From assembly GCF_001666755.1 (NCBI RefSeq), contig NZ_LZJC01000123.1, positions 62,001 to 126,000 of the forward strand: DNA of 64,000 bases, written 5' to 3'. Shown in pieces: positions 45,704 to 57,364 of this stretch. Each line of letters opens with the position of its first letter. Positions within the stretch are counted from its first letter, which is position 1. Source of the stretch: Mycobacterium sp. E1214. GTDB lineage: Bacteria > Actinomycetota > Actinomycetes > Mycobacteriales > Mycobacteriaceae. The position numbers were made by a program, and so were the translations under genes. Under the pieces are notes generated by a model that was not told where the DNA came from, made no database searches, and was given only the letters and a program-made list of their open reading frames with translations.

Positions 45704-47338
45704 CTAGAAACCGGGGCCGATCGCCTCGCTGGGCAGCTCCCGCAGGGCCGCCTGGGTGCGGGCGGACGCCGCGTCGGGGGAGTCGGCCAGCTTCACCGGC
45801 CGGGCCAACTGGGTGGGCGCCGTGCGGCCGCGCAGGTTGACCACCTCGCCGACGTCCCAGCACAGCGCCTCGGCGTCCAGAGCGCCGCTGACCGCGATCG
45901 CCGAGGCCAACACGTGGCCGGGCTCCAATTTGGCCAGCTCGGTCAGGCGGGCGGCCTCGTTCACCGGGTCGCCGATGACGGTGTACTCGAAGCGGGCCTG
46001 CGCGCCGATGTGGCCGGCGATGGCACGCCCGGACGACACCCCGATGCCGAACTCCGCCGAGCCGATCACCGGCAGCAGCTCGTCGTGCAGTTCGCGGGCC
46101 GCGGCCAGCGCCCCGCCCGAGGAGTCGGGGTGCTCGATCGGCGCGCCGAAGATGGCCAGCGCGGCGTCACCCTGGAACTTGTTGACGAACCCGCCGTGCC
46201 GGCCGACCGTGTCCACCACGACGCGGAAGAACTCGTTGAGCAGGTGCACCACCTCGGCCGGCGGGCGGGTGGACGCCAGCTTGGTGGAGCCCACCAGGTC
46301 CACGAACAGCACCGCGACGTCGCGCTCCTGGCCGCCCAGCTCGGTGCCGCGTTCCAGGGCCCGGCGGGCCACGTCCTCGCCCACGTAGCGGCCGAACAGG
46401 TCCCGCAACCGCTGCCGCTCGGAAAGGTCGCGCACCATGTCGTTGAACCCGGCCTGCAGCAGGCCCAACTCGCTGGCGTCGTAGATCTGCATGTGCGCGT
46501 TGTAGTTTCCGCGCTGCACCTCCGAGAGCGCCCAGCGCAGCTGCCGCAGCGGGTCGGCGATCGACATGGCCACCAGCAGGGTGCTGACCAGCCCGATGCC
46601 CAGCGCCGCCACCGCCAGCAGCAGGATGGGGGTGAACAGCTTCTCGGGCGTGGCGTGCAGCAGCGACGCCTTGTCGGCGACCACGGCCAGCACGATCGCC
46701 AGCACCGGCACCGCGGTGGACAGCATCCACGTCAGGATCTGCCGCAGGATGACCCCGGGCGCCTGGACGTTCTCCGGCACGCCGCTGCGTAGGGCCGCCA
46801 CGGCGACGGGGCGCAGCACCCGCTCGGACTGCAGGTAGCCGATGATCGCGGTCGCGGCGGCGCCCAGCCCGGTGGCGACGGCCACGATCGGCGCGGCGAA
46901 CCGGGCGACGGACCAACTGGCGATGATGAACACCACGCCGCCGATGCACCAGGCCGCCATGCTGATCAGCGTGCGGTAGAAGGGCATCCGCAGGGCCCGG
47001 CTGCGGGCCAGCTCGGTGGCGGCGGGATCGGCCTCGGCAAGCAGGTTGTCGCGGCGCTGCCAGCGGAAGACCGGCATCAGCAGCTTCAGGTTCACCATCC
47101 AGCCGGCCAGGAACAACACCACCAGCGCCGTGCCGAAGACGGCCAGGTTCAGGACCGGCAGGTCCTGCAGCTGAATGCGATCCTCCGGGGGCAACGCGTA
47201 GCGCAGGAAGCCCAGGACGAACAGGGCGCCGATGATGTCGGCCTGCAGCATGCTCAGGGAAAACAGCGGCCACGGGGTGCGCACCACCCACCGGACGAAT
47301 CCGCTGATTCGTCCGGGCAATGTCGCCGCTGTTGTCAC
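45704..47338 (-). CDS. Membrane class III adenylate cyclase with HAMP domain (Rv3645)
   Basis: 544 residues from GTG at 47336-47338. Six N-terminal helices (about 15-255) are followed by a HAMP domain (IADPLRQLRWALSEVQRGNY) and a class III cyclase domain: metal site VLFVDLVGST, FQGDAALAIFGAP and transition-state region EYTVIGDPVNEAARL. It makes cAMP. M. tuberculosis Rv3645 is a major cAMP source linked to fatty-acid sensing and intrinsic drug tolerance. Divergent from holB and convergent with topA. Confidence 0.94.
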   Translation of the reverse strand: MTTAATLPGRISGFVRWVVRTPWPLFSLSMLQADIIGALFVLGFLRYALPPEDRIQLQDLPVLNLAVFGTALVVLFLAGWMVNLKLLMPVFRWQRRDNLLAEADPAATELARSRALRMPFYRTLISMAAWCIGGVVFIIASWSVARFAAPIVAVATGLGAAATAIIGYLQSERVLRPVAVAALRSGVPENVQAPGVILRQILTWMLSTAVPVLAIVLAVVADKASLLHATPEKLFTPILLLAVAALGIGLVSTLLVAMSIADPLRQLRWALSEVQRGNYNAHMQIYDASELGLLQAGFNDMVRDLSERQRLRDLFGRYVGEDVARRALERGTELGGQERDVAVLFVDLVGSTKLASTRPPAEVVHLLNEFFRVVVDTVGRHGGFVNKFQGDAALAIFGAPIEHPDSSGGALAAARELHDELLPVIGSAEFGIGVSSGRAIAGHIGAQARFEYTVIGDPVNEAARLTELAKLEPGHVLASAIAVSGALDAEALCWDVGEVVNLRGRTAPTQLARPVKLADSPDAASARTQAALRELPSEAIGPGF

Positions 47339-47492
47339 CAACCCACCGTATCGGTCGGGGGCGACCTGTTGGAAACTTACAAGCGTCTCGGCACGTCGAC
47401 CGCAGGGCCCTGACGCGGGCAAATGTAACGGAATGGTCGCGGTATGGTGGCCGATCGGTATCCGTCGGCATCGCTGTCTAGTGTTACCGGTG

Positions 47493-48710
47493 ATGTCCGG
47501 GGTGTTTACGCGGCTGGTAGGCCAGGATGCGGTGACGCGGGAGTTGCTGACCGCCGCCCGGGCCGCGCGCAGTGACCCCGCGCACAACGGCGCGGCCGAC
47601 GGGACTATGACACATGCCTGGCTGATCACCGGGCCGCCCGGTTCCGGGCGGTCGGTCGCCGCGGTATGCTTCGCCGCCGCCCTGCAGTGCACCTCCGACG
47701 GGGAACCCGGCTGCGGCCGCTGCCGCGCGTGCACGACCACCATGGCGGGCACCCACGCCGACGTGCGCCGCGTGATCCCCGAGGGGCTGTCCATCGGGGT
47801 GAGCGAGATGCGGGCCATCGTGCAGATCGCGTCGCGGCGCCCGTCGAGCGGGCACTGGCAGATCGTGCTGATCGAGGACGCCGACCGGCTGACCGAGGGC
47901 GCCGCCAACGCCCTGCTCAAGGTCGTCGAGGAGCCGCCGCCGTCGACGGTGTTCCTGCTGTGCGCGCCGTCGGTGGACCCCGAGGACATCGCCATCACGC
48001 TGCGGTCCCGGTGCCGCCACGTCGCGCTGGTGACGCCGTCGGCCGAGGCGATCGCGGGTGTGCTCGTGGACAGCGACGGCATGGCGGCCGCGCTCGCGAA
48101 CTGGGCGGCGTCGGTCAGCGGGGGACACGTCGGCCGGGCGCGGCGGCTGGCCACCGACCCCGAGGCGCGCCAGCGCCGGGAGCGGGCGCTGACGCTGGTG
48201 CGCGACGCCGCCACACCGGCGCGCGCCTACGCCGCCGCCGAGGAGCTGGTGGCCGCGGCCGAGGCCGAGGCGGTCGTGCTGACCGCCGACCGCGCCGAGG
48301 CCGAAACCGAGGAGCTGCGCACCGCGCTCGGCGCGGGCGGCACCGGAAAGGGCACCGCGGGCGCGTTGCGCGGCGCCGCCGGGGCCATGAAAGACCTTGA
48401 GCGACGCCAGAAGTCGCGCCAGACCCGGGCGTCCCGCGACGCGCTGGACCGGGCGTTGATCGACCTGGCGACCTACTTCCGCGACGCGTTGGTGGCCGCG
48501 GCCCTGCCCGCCGGGGCCGGCGCGGTGCGCGCCAACCACCCCGACATGGCCGAGCGGGTGGCGGCCCTGGCGGCGCACGCGTCGCCCGCGGGGCTGCTGC
48601 GCTGCATCGAGGCGGTGCTGGAGTGCCGCGAGGCGCTGGCGACCAACGTCAAACCGAAGTTCGCCGTCGACGCGATGGTCGCCACGATCGGCCAACAGCT
48701 CGGCGAGTGA
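47493..48710 (+). CDS. holB: DNA polymerase III delta-prime subunit (Rv3644c)
   Basis: 405 residues from ATG at 47493. AAA+ clamp-loader fold with a P-loop-like GPPGSGRSVAA (Arg in place of the usual Lys, as in non-ATP-binding delta-prime). Zinc module C..CGRCRAC at about 65-77. IEDADRLTEGAANALLKVVE is the SRC-partner helix, and LRSRCRHV is the SRC motif. It is part of the clamp loader. In M. tuberculosis an insertion-rich block separates it from galE1/Rv3635; here only tRNA-Thr and a tiny ORF intervene. Confidence 0.92.
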   Translation: MSGVFTRLVGQDAVTRELLTAARAARSDPAHNGAADGTMTHAWLITGPPGSGRSVAAVCFAAALQCTSDGEPGCGRCRACTTTMAGTHADVRRVIPEGLSIGVSEMRAIVQIASRRPSSGHWQIVLIEDADRLTEGAANALLKVVEEPPPSTVFLLCAPSVDPEDIAITLRSRCRHVALVTPSAEAIAGVLVDSDGMAAALANWAASVSGGHVGRARRLATDPEARQRRERALTLVRDAATPARAYAAAEELVAAAEAEAVVLTADRAEAETEELRTALGAGGTGKGTAGALRGAAGAMKDLERRQKSRQTRASRDALDRALIDLATYFRDALVAAALPAGAGAVRANHPDMAERVAALAAHASPAGLLRCIEAVLECREALATNVKPKFAVDAMVATIGQQLGE

Positions 48711-48719
48711 TTCCCGGAC

Positions 48720-48749
48720 TTGGGAGGGCCGCCGCCTCTGCCGTAGACT
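48720..48749 (+). promoter_or_regulatory. Probable tRNA-Thr promoter
   Basis: TTGGGA at 48720-48725, an 18-base spacer and TAGACT at 48744-48749; the start would fall near 48756, 17 bases before the mature tRNA. Confidence 0.45.
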
Positions 48750-48772
48750 CGGGCCGCCCGGCATCCGGGTGT

Positions 48773-48848
48773 GCCGCCTTAGCTCAGTCGGTAGAGCGAT
48801 TCACTCGTAATGAATAGGTCGGGGGTTCGATTCCCCCAGGCGGCTCCA
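48773..48848 (+). tRNA. tRNA-Thr (anticodon CGT)
   Basis: Acceptor GCCGCCT (48773-48779) pairs with AGGCGGC (48838-48844). D-loop AGCTCAGTCGGTAGAGC. The anticodon arm ATTCA-CTCGTAA-TGAAT gives CGT for ACG codons. T-arm GGGGGTTCGATTCCCCC. CCA is encoded at 48846-48848. Confidence 0.97.
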
Positions 48849-48929
48849 CGTTTGTCCTGATCACGCCGTTTCCCGCGGCGCGGATCCGGGTAGTGCACCC
48901 TCAAACACCTTGCCTGGACGGAGAACTGC

Positions 48930-49030
48930 GTGACCACCGCCGAACAGCCGCCGCCAGAAGGCGACGAACAGCCCCCGCAAGCGACAGAGGGCGACGACGA
49001 GCAACCCGAGCAGGAGGGCGGCGCCGCCGG

Positions 49031-49034
<4 letters not shown>
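48930..49034 (+). CDS. Putative 34-residue acidic microprotein beside tRNA-Thr
   Basis: GTG at 48930 preceded by GGAG at 7-8 bases. The product begins VTTAEQPPPEGDEQPPQATE and is extremely rich in Glu, Asp, Gln and Pro, with a glycine/alanine end; it would be disordered. Its TAG overlaps the stop of the convergent Rv3635-like gene. No family is known to me and it is too short for certainty; it could also be non-coding. Confidence 0.4.
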
Positions 49035-51752
<2,718 letters not shown>

Positions 51753-51759
51753 TTCGAAG

Positions 51760-51885
51760 GCTGCTCGGGCGCCTGTGCGCCCTCGAGCGACGGGGCCTAA
51801 TGCTGGCGCTGCTCGGGCGCCTGTGCGCCCTCGAGCGGCGGGGCCTAATGCTGGCGCTGCTCGGGCGCCTGTGCGCCCTCGAGCG
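51760..51885. repeat. 48-bp tandem repeat (2.6 copies) at the end of the Rv3632-like gene
   Basis: Copies start at 51760, 51808 and 51856. The first two are full 48-bp units differing at one base; the third is 30 bases and lies inside the Rv3632-like gene. Each full unit contains, on the minus strand, the codons EGAQAPEQRQH and, in the downstream copies, the stop region, so the gene's 3' end has been duplicated twice beyond the real stop. Confidence 0.92.
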
Positions 51886-52192
51886 CCAGGGCCCGGGCCA
51901 GCCGCGCGTAGCGCAGCTCCAAATCCTTGAACCGCATGTAGGTGCTCAGCGTGGTGAAGCAGAACGCCATGATCAGCGCGTAGAGCATCAGGTCGGTGCC
52001 GCGGCGCACCCCGAACCAGTGCGCCACCACCGTGGTGTCGTCGGGGCGCAGCACGGCGTAGATGCCGCCGAGCACGAAGACGACGTAGCCGACCTTGACC
52101 CAGGCCCGCGACCGCGCGTTGCGGCGCGACCGCAACAGGTACACCAGCAGCGCCACGATCGCGCCGATTAGCAGCACCTGGATCCAGTTCAT
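51845..52192 (-). CDS. DUF2304 small membrane protein (Rv3632-like)
   Basis: 115 residues. Three hydrophobic helices (about 3-20, 33-50 and 67-85) and a polar C-terminal tail (LELRYARLARALALEGAQAP). It matches the DUF2304 layout and M. tuberculosis Rv3632, reported to enhance the activity of the polyprenyl-phospho-galactosaminyl synthase PpgS. Its ATG overlaps the ppgS stop (ATGA). The last codons lie in the tandem repeat. Confidence 0.88.
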   Translation of the reverse strand: MNWIQVLLIGAIVALLVYLLRSRRNARSRAWVKVGYVVFVLGGIYAVLRPDDTTVVAHWFGVRRGTDLMLYALIMAFCFTTLSTYMRFKDLELRYARLARALALEGAQAPEQRQH

Positions 52193-52890
52193 CGTGAAGT
52201 CCTCCCTCGCAGGAACCCGTCGAAGATGATGTTGACGCCGTTGAGCAGCGGCTGACCCTTCGACCTCGAGTACTCCGTATACAACACCTCGACCGGCTCT
52301 TCCGCGACGCGCCAACCGTTCTCGTCGATCAGCATGATGAATTCGTTGGCGTGGCTCATCCCGCTCATCGTGATGTCCAGCCCGTCGGCGACCTTCTTGT
52401 TGAACACCCGCAGGCCGTTGTTGGTGTCGGTGAGGCCCAGTCGGCGACCGCGCCGGCTCAGCCGCGCGGCGGTCTGCAGCACGATGCGCTTGACCAGCGG
52501 CGGGCGGGCGCTGGGCTGCGCCCCGAACCGGGTGCCGATGACGACGTCGACGTCGCCGCGGCGCAGCCGGTCGATCATGGTGGTGACGTCCTTGACGCGG
52601 TGCTGGCCGTCGGCGTCGAACGTGGCGAACACCTGCGCGCCGGGCTGCGCGCGGGCGTACTCGACGCCGGTCTGGATCGCCGCCCCCTGCCCCAGGTTGA
52701 TGGGGTGCCGGACCAGGTGCGCGCCGGCCCGCAGCGCGATGTCGCCGGTGTCGTCGGCGCTGCCGTCGTCCACGCAGACGACGTTGTCGAACACCGACCG
52801 CACCTCGGCGACGACCTCGCCGATCACGGCGGCTTCGTTGAAAGCGGGTACGACGATCCACACGTCTGGGTAGCCCGAATCAGTGCCCAT
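52189..52890 (-). CDS. ppgS: Family 2 glycosyltransferase, polyprenyl-phospho-GalNAc synthase PpgS (Rv3631)
   Basis: 233 residues from ATG at 52888-52890. GT-A fold: WIVVPAFNEAAVIGEVVAEV, VCVDDGSADDT, and the DxD-like FDADGQH. Resembles dolichyl/polyprenyl-phosphate mannose synthases. In M. tuberculosis Rv3631 makes polyprenyl-phosphate-N-acetylgalactosamine used to decorate arabinogalactan with galactosamine. Coupled to the DUF2304 helper gene. Confidence 0.9.
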   Translation of the reverse strand: MGTDSGYPDVWIVVPAFNEAAVIGEVVAEVRSVFDNVVCVDDGSADDTGDIALRAGAHLVRHPINLGQGAAIQTGVEYARAQPGAQVFATFDADGQHRVKDVTTMIDRLRRGDVDVVIGTRFGAQPSARPPLVKRIVLQTAARLSRRGRRLGLTDTNNGLRVFNKKVADGLDITMSGMSHANEFIMLIDENGWRVAEEPVEVLYTEYSRSKGQPLLNGVNIIFDGFLRGRTSR

Positions 52891-52922
52891 TTGAGCCCAC
52901 AAGATACCCGCTGACCACGGGG

Positions 52923-54194
52923 TCAACCGGCGGTTGGGCGCGCGGCGCGCGACAGGGCCGCCAGATGGACGCCGATTCCCACGACCGGGCCGCACAGCAG
53001 TCCGATGACCGTCCGGCTCTCCAGGGGCAGCGGTAACAACAGCAGCAGCCCCGACGCCACCGTGGCCCCGACCCACCCCAGCGCGTAGGCGCGATGCAGC
53101 GCGGCCGCCACCGCGGCGGCCCCGGTCAGCGTGAGCATCGCGATCGCCACCGCCGCCGCCGTCAGCCAGGCCAGCAGCGCGCTGCTCGCCTGGTACTGCT
53201 GCCCGAAACCGACCCGCAGCAACCACGGGCCCAGCACGCCGGCCGCCAGCACCCCGAGCCCGCCGATGCCGCCGACGATGGCCGCCGGTGCGAGCAGGGC
53301 CCGAACCCGGTGGCTGCGCTCGTCGACGAAGTGCGCGATGAGGTTGCCCTGCATGGCCGTCAGCGGGACCAGCAGGGGCGCCCGGGTCAGTGTCACCGCC
53401 AGGATGATCACGCCGCCCTGCGGCCCCAACTCGGCGCTGGTCAGCTTCAGCAACACCGGGAAGCCCATCACCAGGATCGCGCTGGCGCCGGCCGCCGTGA
53501 TCGAGTGCGCGGCGCCGCGTAGGAAGGTCGCGGTGCTGCCGGGCGCCGGAAGCCGCGCGGTGGCGCGGGCCGCGGGCGAGGCCGCCAGCAGCAGCAACCA
53601 GGCGACCGCCCCGGCTACCGTCGCCCACAAAAAGCCCACCAGTCGCCAGCCCAGCACCACGGTGGTCGCGGCGACCGCGACCCGGATGACCGCGTCGGTG
53701 ACCATCAGCGCGCCGTAGCGGGTCCACTGGTCGGTGCCGGCCAGCATGCCCAGCAGGGTCGCGTGCACGCAGAATCCGGCCAGCCCGACGCTGAGCAGGA
53801 CGACCGACAGCCAGCGGTGCTCGACGAACACCCGCCCGCCCCACAACGGCGAGCTGCCGGCGATCACCACCGCGGCGGCCAGGCCCACCAGGCCGGCGAC
53901 CCGCAGCGGGTGGGTCCGCGGCCGGTCGGGCACCGCCAGGGCGGCGACCTCGCTGAGGTGCCGGGTCGAGCGGATCTCCCGCGTGGTCTCCTGCAACAGG
54001 CCGTTGGCGGCGCCCGTGACCAGCCCGAACGCCCCCCAGAAGACCCCGAACACCGAGAAGCCGGCGGGCGCCAGGTCGCGGGCGGCCAGGTAGATCACCG
54101 CGTAACCGCACAGCGCCGTGACGGCGGTGGCGGTGCCCACCCGGGCCACGCTGCCCCGCGCGACGGGCCCGCGGGAGGCGCCGACTTCGGTCAT
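52923..54194 (-). CDS. Polysaccharide flippase-like membrane protein (Rv3630)
   Basis: 423 residues with about twelve hydrophobic helices, of the MATE/MOP (polysaccharide biosynthesis, Wzx-like) type: TAVTALCGYAVIYLAARDLAPAG at the start and LLRVGFGQQYQASSALLAWL late. It precedes ppgS on the same strand with a 32-base gap. A natural guess is translocation of the polyprenyl-linked galactosamine made by PpgS, but this is inference from context. Confidence 0.85.
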   Translation of the reverse strand: MTEVGASRGPVARGSVARVGTATAVTALCGYAVIYLAARDLAPAGFSVFGVFWGAFGLVTGAANGLLQETTREIRSTRHLSEVAALAVPDRPRTHPLRVAGLVGLAAAVVIAGSSPLWGGRVFVEHRWLSVVLLSVGLAGFCVHATLLGMLAGTDQWTRYGALMVTDAVIRVAVAATTVVLGWRLVGFLWATVAGAVAWLLLLAASPAARATARLPAPGSTATFLRGAAHSITAAGASAILVMGFPVLLKLTSAELGPQGGVIILAVTLTRAPLLVPLTAMQGNLIAHFVDERSHRVRALLAPAAIVGGIGGLGVLAAGVLGPWLLRVGFGQQYQASSALLAWLTAAAVAIAMLTLTGAAAVAAALHRAYALGWVGATVASGLLLLLPLPLESRTVIGLLCGPVVGIGVHLAALSRAARPTAG

Positions 54195-54319
54195 CGGGGC
54201 CGCGCTTTCGGCCGACGGCCCCGACGTATCGCCACAATTTGAAGATAGTAAGTGTGCGTGGCCGCCGACCCGCGGCGATGACCGGCTTCGCTATCGTGGG
54301 CGGCTGTCGAAAGGGCCGC

Positions 54320-55402
54320 ATGACCGTGTTGCGCACGTTCGGGATCTCGTTGCTGTGCACGGCGATCGCGCTGGCGGCCGGCTACGCCTACGGCGGCGTG
54401 AAGGACCTGTTCCTGTTGCTGGTCCTGGCCACCCTCGAGGTGTCGTTGTCGTTCGACAATGCGATCGTCAACGCCGGGGTGCTCAAGCGGATGAGCCCGT
54501 TCTGGCGCCGGATGTTCCTCACCGTCGGCATCCTCATCGCGGTGTTCGGGATGCGGCTGGTGTTCCCGCTGCTGATCGTCTGGGCGTCCGCGGGCATCGC
54601 GCCGCTGCGCGCCATGGAGTTGGCGCTGCACCCGCCGGCGAACGGCGCGCTGACCTTCCCCGACGGCTCACCCAGCTACGAGAAGCTGGTGGTGGCCGCT
54701 CACCCGCAGATCGCCGCGTTCGGCGGGATCTTCCTGTTGATGCTGTTCCTCGAGTTCGTCTTCTACGACCGGGACATCAAATGGCTCAAGTGGATCGAGG
54801 TGCCGTTCGCCCGTGTCGGCCGGCTGGGTCAGGTGTCGGTGGTGGTCGCCGGCGTCGCGCTGGTCGGGGCCGGCACGCAACTCACGCATTCCGCGGACGA
54901 GCGCGCCACGGTGCTCACCGCCGGCCTGCTGGGGTTGGTGACCTACCTGACGGTCAACGGCCTGAGCCGGGTGTTCCGCTCGTCGGACCTCGAGACCGCA
55001 ACGTCGGGCACCGCGGTCGGCAGGGCCGGCCTGATGCTGTTCGTCTACCTCGAGGTACTCGACGCGGCGTTCTCGTTCGACGGCGTCACCGGGGCGTTCG
55101 CGATCACGTCGGACCCCATCGTCATCGCCCTGGGCCTCGGCGTGGTCGGCTCGCTGTTCGTGCGGTCCATCACCATCTACCTCGTCCGGCAGGAGGCCCT
55201 GGACCGGTACGTGTACCTCGAGCACGGCGCGCACTGGGCGATCGGGGCGCTGGCCGTGATCATGCTGTTCTCCATCGACCCGCGCTACGAGGTGCCCGAG
55301 CCGATCACCGCCTCGGTCGGCGTCGTCTTCATCAGCGCGGCGTTGGCCTGGAGCGTGCTGCGCAACCGGCGCGCCGAACGGGTCAGTGCCCCTCGGCCTT
55401 GA
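54320..55402 (+). CDS. DUF475 membrane protein, TerC-like (Rv3629c)
   Basis: 360 residues from ATG at 54320, with GAAAGGG upstream; an ATG at 54278 or earlier in the frame is possible. About nine helices with the acidic intramembrane motifs [17 protein letters not shown] and [19 protein letters not shown] characteristic of DUF475/TerC proteins, which are thought to move or chelate metal ions (Mn2+). The end overlaps the convergent ppa gene by 20 bases. Confidence 0.85.
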   Translation: MTVLRTFGISLLCTAIALAAGYAYGGVKDLFLLLVLATLEVSLSFDNAIVNAGVLKRMSPFWRRMFLTVGILIAVFGMRLVFPLLIVWASAGIAPLRAMELALHPPANGALTFPDGSPSYEKLVVAAHPQIAAFGGIFLLMLFLEFVFYDRDIKWLKWIEVPFARVGRLGQVSVVVAGVALVGAGTQLTHSADERATVLTAGLLGLVTYLTVNGLSRVFRSSDLETATSGTAVGRAGLMLFVYLEVLDAAFSFDGVTGAFAITSDPIVIALGLGVVGSLFVRSITIYLVRQEALDRYVYLEHGAHWAIGALAVIMLFSIDPRYEVPEPITASVGVVFISAALAWSVLRNRRAERVSAPRP

Positions 55403-55871
55403 ATCGCTCCACCGACCGCTGCACCTCGGCCTCGGCGTCTTCGCGGCCCACCCAGTCGGCGGCCTTGACGAACTTGCCCGGCTCGAGGTCCTTGTAGTGC
55501 ACGAAGAAGTGCTTGATCGCGTCCAACTCCGACTCGGCGACGTCGCCGATGTCTTGGATGTGGTCCCACCGGTGGTCGCCGGCGGGCACGCACAACACCT
55601 TGTCGTCGCCGCCGGCCTCGTCGGTCATCCGGAACATCCCGACCGGCCGGGCCTCCACGATGACGCCGGGGAACACCGACTGCGGCAGCAGCACCAGCGC
55701 GTCCAGCGGGTCGCCGTCCTCGCCGAGGGTGTCTTCGATGAAGCCGTAGTCGGTCGGGTAGGCCATCGAGGTGTAGAGGTAGCGATCCAGACGCACCCGG
55801 CCGGTCTCGTGATCGACCTCGTACTTGTTGCGCTGGCCCTTCGGGATCTCGATGGTCACGTCGAATTCCAC
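55383..55871 (-). CDS. ppa: Inorganic pyrophosphatase
   Basis: 162 residues from GTG at 55869-55871 (start [20 protein letters not shown], matching family length; an upstream ATG would add ten residues). Active-site residues in [11 protein letters not shown] and [10 protein letters not shown]. Family I soluble PPase that drives biosynthetic reactions by removing pyrophosphate. Ortholog of Rv3628. Convergent overlap with the DUF475 gene. Confidence 0.95.
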   Translation of the reverse strand: MEFDVTIEIPKGQRNKYEVDHETGRVRLDRYLYTSMAYPTDYGFIEDTLGEDGDPLDALVLLPQSVFPGVIVEARPVGMFRMTDEAGGDDKVLCVPAGDHRWDHIQDIGDVAESELDAIKHFFVHYKDLEPGKFVKAADWVGREDAEAEVQRSVERFKAEGH

Positions 55872-55978
55872 CGCGTCGGCTCCTTTGCTGGATAGGCTCA
55901 CCAGTTCTGTTCTGCTACACCCTAGTCGAGCCCGGTGCGGCCGATTCGGCAGAATGGGATCAGACAGTCAGGAGAGCG

Positions 55979-57364
55979 ATGGGTCCCACTCGCTGGCAAA
56001 AATCCACCCATGTGTTCGTCGGGTTGGCCGTGCTGGCGTTCGTCGCCGCCGTCGTGGCGGCGGCGACGTTCTTCACCTCGGCTGGGCATGGGGGCAGCGC
56101 CGCGCACGCGCCCATCCCGCCGCCGCGCGCGCAGCCGGTGAAGCCGGGCGTGGTTCCCGTCTCCGACACCGCCGAGACGCCCAGCGCCGCCGGGGTGGCC
56201 ACCGCCCTGTCCGCCGTGGCCGCCGACCCGAACCTGGGCCGGCTGGGCGGGCGGATCACCGACGCCATCACCGGCAAGGAGCTCTGGCAGGTCGCGGACG
56301 ACATGCCGCTGGTGCCGGCGTCGACGAACAAGGTCCTGACGGCCGCCGCGGCCCTGCTGACGCTGGACCGCCAGACCCGCATCAGCACCCGCGTGGTCGC
56401 CGGCTCCTCGAACGCGCAGGGGCCGGTCGTGCTGGTCGGCGCGGGGGACCCGACGCTGTCGGCGGCGCCGCCGGGCGTGGACACCTGGTACCGCGGGGCC
56501 GGGCGCATCAGCGACCTGGTCGAACAGATCCGCCGCAGCGGCGTGACGCCCACCGCGGTGCAGGTCGACACGTCGGCGTTCAGCGGGCCGACCATGGCGC
56601 AGGGCTGGGACGCCGCCGACGTCGACAACGGCGACATCGCCCCCATCGAGTCGGCGATGATCGACGCCGGGCGCATCCAGCCGACCACCGTCAACTCGCG
56701 GCGGTCGCGGACGCCGGCGCTCGACGCCGGCCGCGAGCTCGCCAAGGCCCTCGGGCTGGACCCCGCCGCGGTCACCGTCGCGACCGCGCCGTCGGGCGCC
56801 CGCCAGCTGGCCGTCGTGCAGTCGGCGCCCCTGGTCACCCGGCTGTCCCAGATGATGGACCATTCCGACAATGTGATGGCCGAATGCATCGCCCGCGAGG
56901 TGGCGGCGGCGATCAATCGGCCGCGCAGCTTCGCCGGGGCCGCCGACGCGGTGACCAACCGGCTGAGCACCGCCCACGTCGACACCACCGGGGCGGCCCT
57001 GCTGGACTCCAGCGGGCTCTCGGTCGACGACCGGTTGACCGCCAAGACGCTCGACGGCGTCCTGCAGGCCGCCGCCGGGCCGGACCAGCCGTCGCTGCGG
57101 GCGCTGTTGGACCTGCTCCCGATCGCCGCCGGCAGCGGGACGCTGGCCGACCGGTTCACCGACGCGTCCACCACCCAGGGTCCGGCGGGCTGGCTGCGCG
57201 CGAAGACCGGCTCCCTCACCGCCATCAACGCGCTGGCCGGTGTCCTGACCGACCGCAGCGGGCGGGTGCTGACCTTCGCCTTCATCTCCAACGCCGCCGG
57301 ACCGACCGGCCGCAACGTCATGGATGCGCTGGCCACCAAGCTGTGGTTCTGTGGTTGCGCATGA
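55979..57364 (+). CDS. D-alanyl-D-alanine carboxypeptidase/endopeptidase, PBP4 family (Rv3627c)
   Basis: 461 residues, the same length as the M. tuberculosis protein. N-terminal membrane anchor (about 11-33), a Pro-rich linker, then a peptidase S13 domain: nucleophile motif STNK (in VPASTNKVL), HSDN (SxN) and AKTGS. It trims peptidoglycan stem peptides in the periplasm. Its stop overlaps the ATG of the next gene (ATGA). Confidence 0.93.
   Translation: MGPTRWQKSTHVFVGLAVLAFVAAVVAAATFFTSAGHGGSAAHAPIPPPRAQPVKPGVVPVSDTAETPSAAGVATALSAVAADPNLGRLGGRITDAITGKELWQVADDMPLVPASTNKVLTAAAALLTLDRQTRISTRVVAGSSNAQGPVVLVGAGDPTLSAAPPGVDTWYRGAGRISDLVEQIRRSGVTPTAVQVDTSAFSGPTMAQGWDAADVDNGDIAPIESAMIDAGRIQPTTVNSRRSRTPALDAGRELAKALGLDPAAVTVATAPSGARQLAVVQSAPLVTRLSQMMDHSDNVMAECIAREVAAAINRPRSFAGAADAVTNRLSTAHVDTTGAALLDSSGLSVDDRLTAKTLDGVLQAAAGPDQPSLRALLDLLPIAAGSGTLADRFTDASTTQGPAGWLRAKTGSLTAINALAGVLTDRSGRVLTFAFISNAAGPTGRNVMDALATKLWFCGCA

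Noticed and set aside
51760..51885. CRISPR array
   Set aside because: Direct 48-bp tandem copies without unique spacers; it is a simple duplication.
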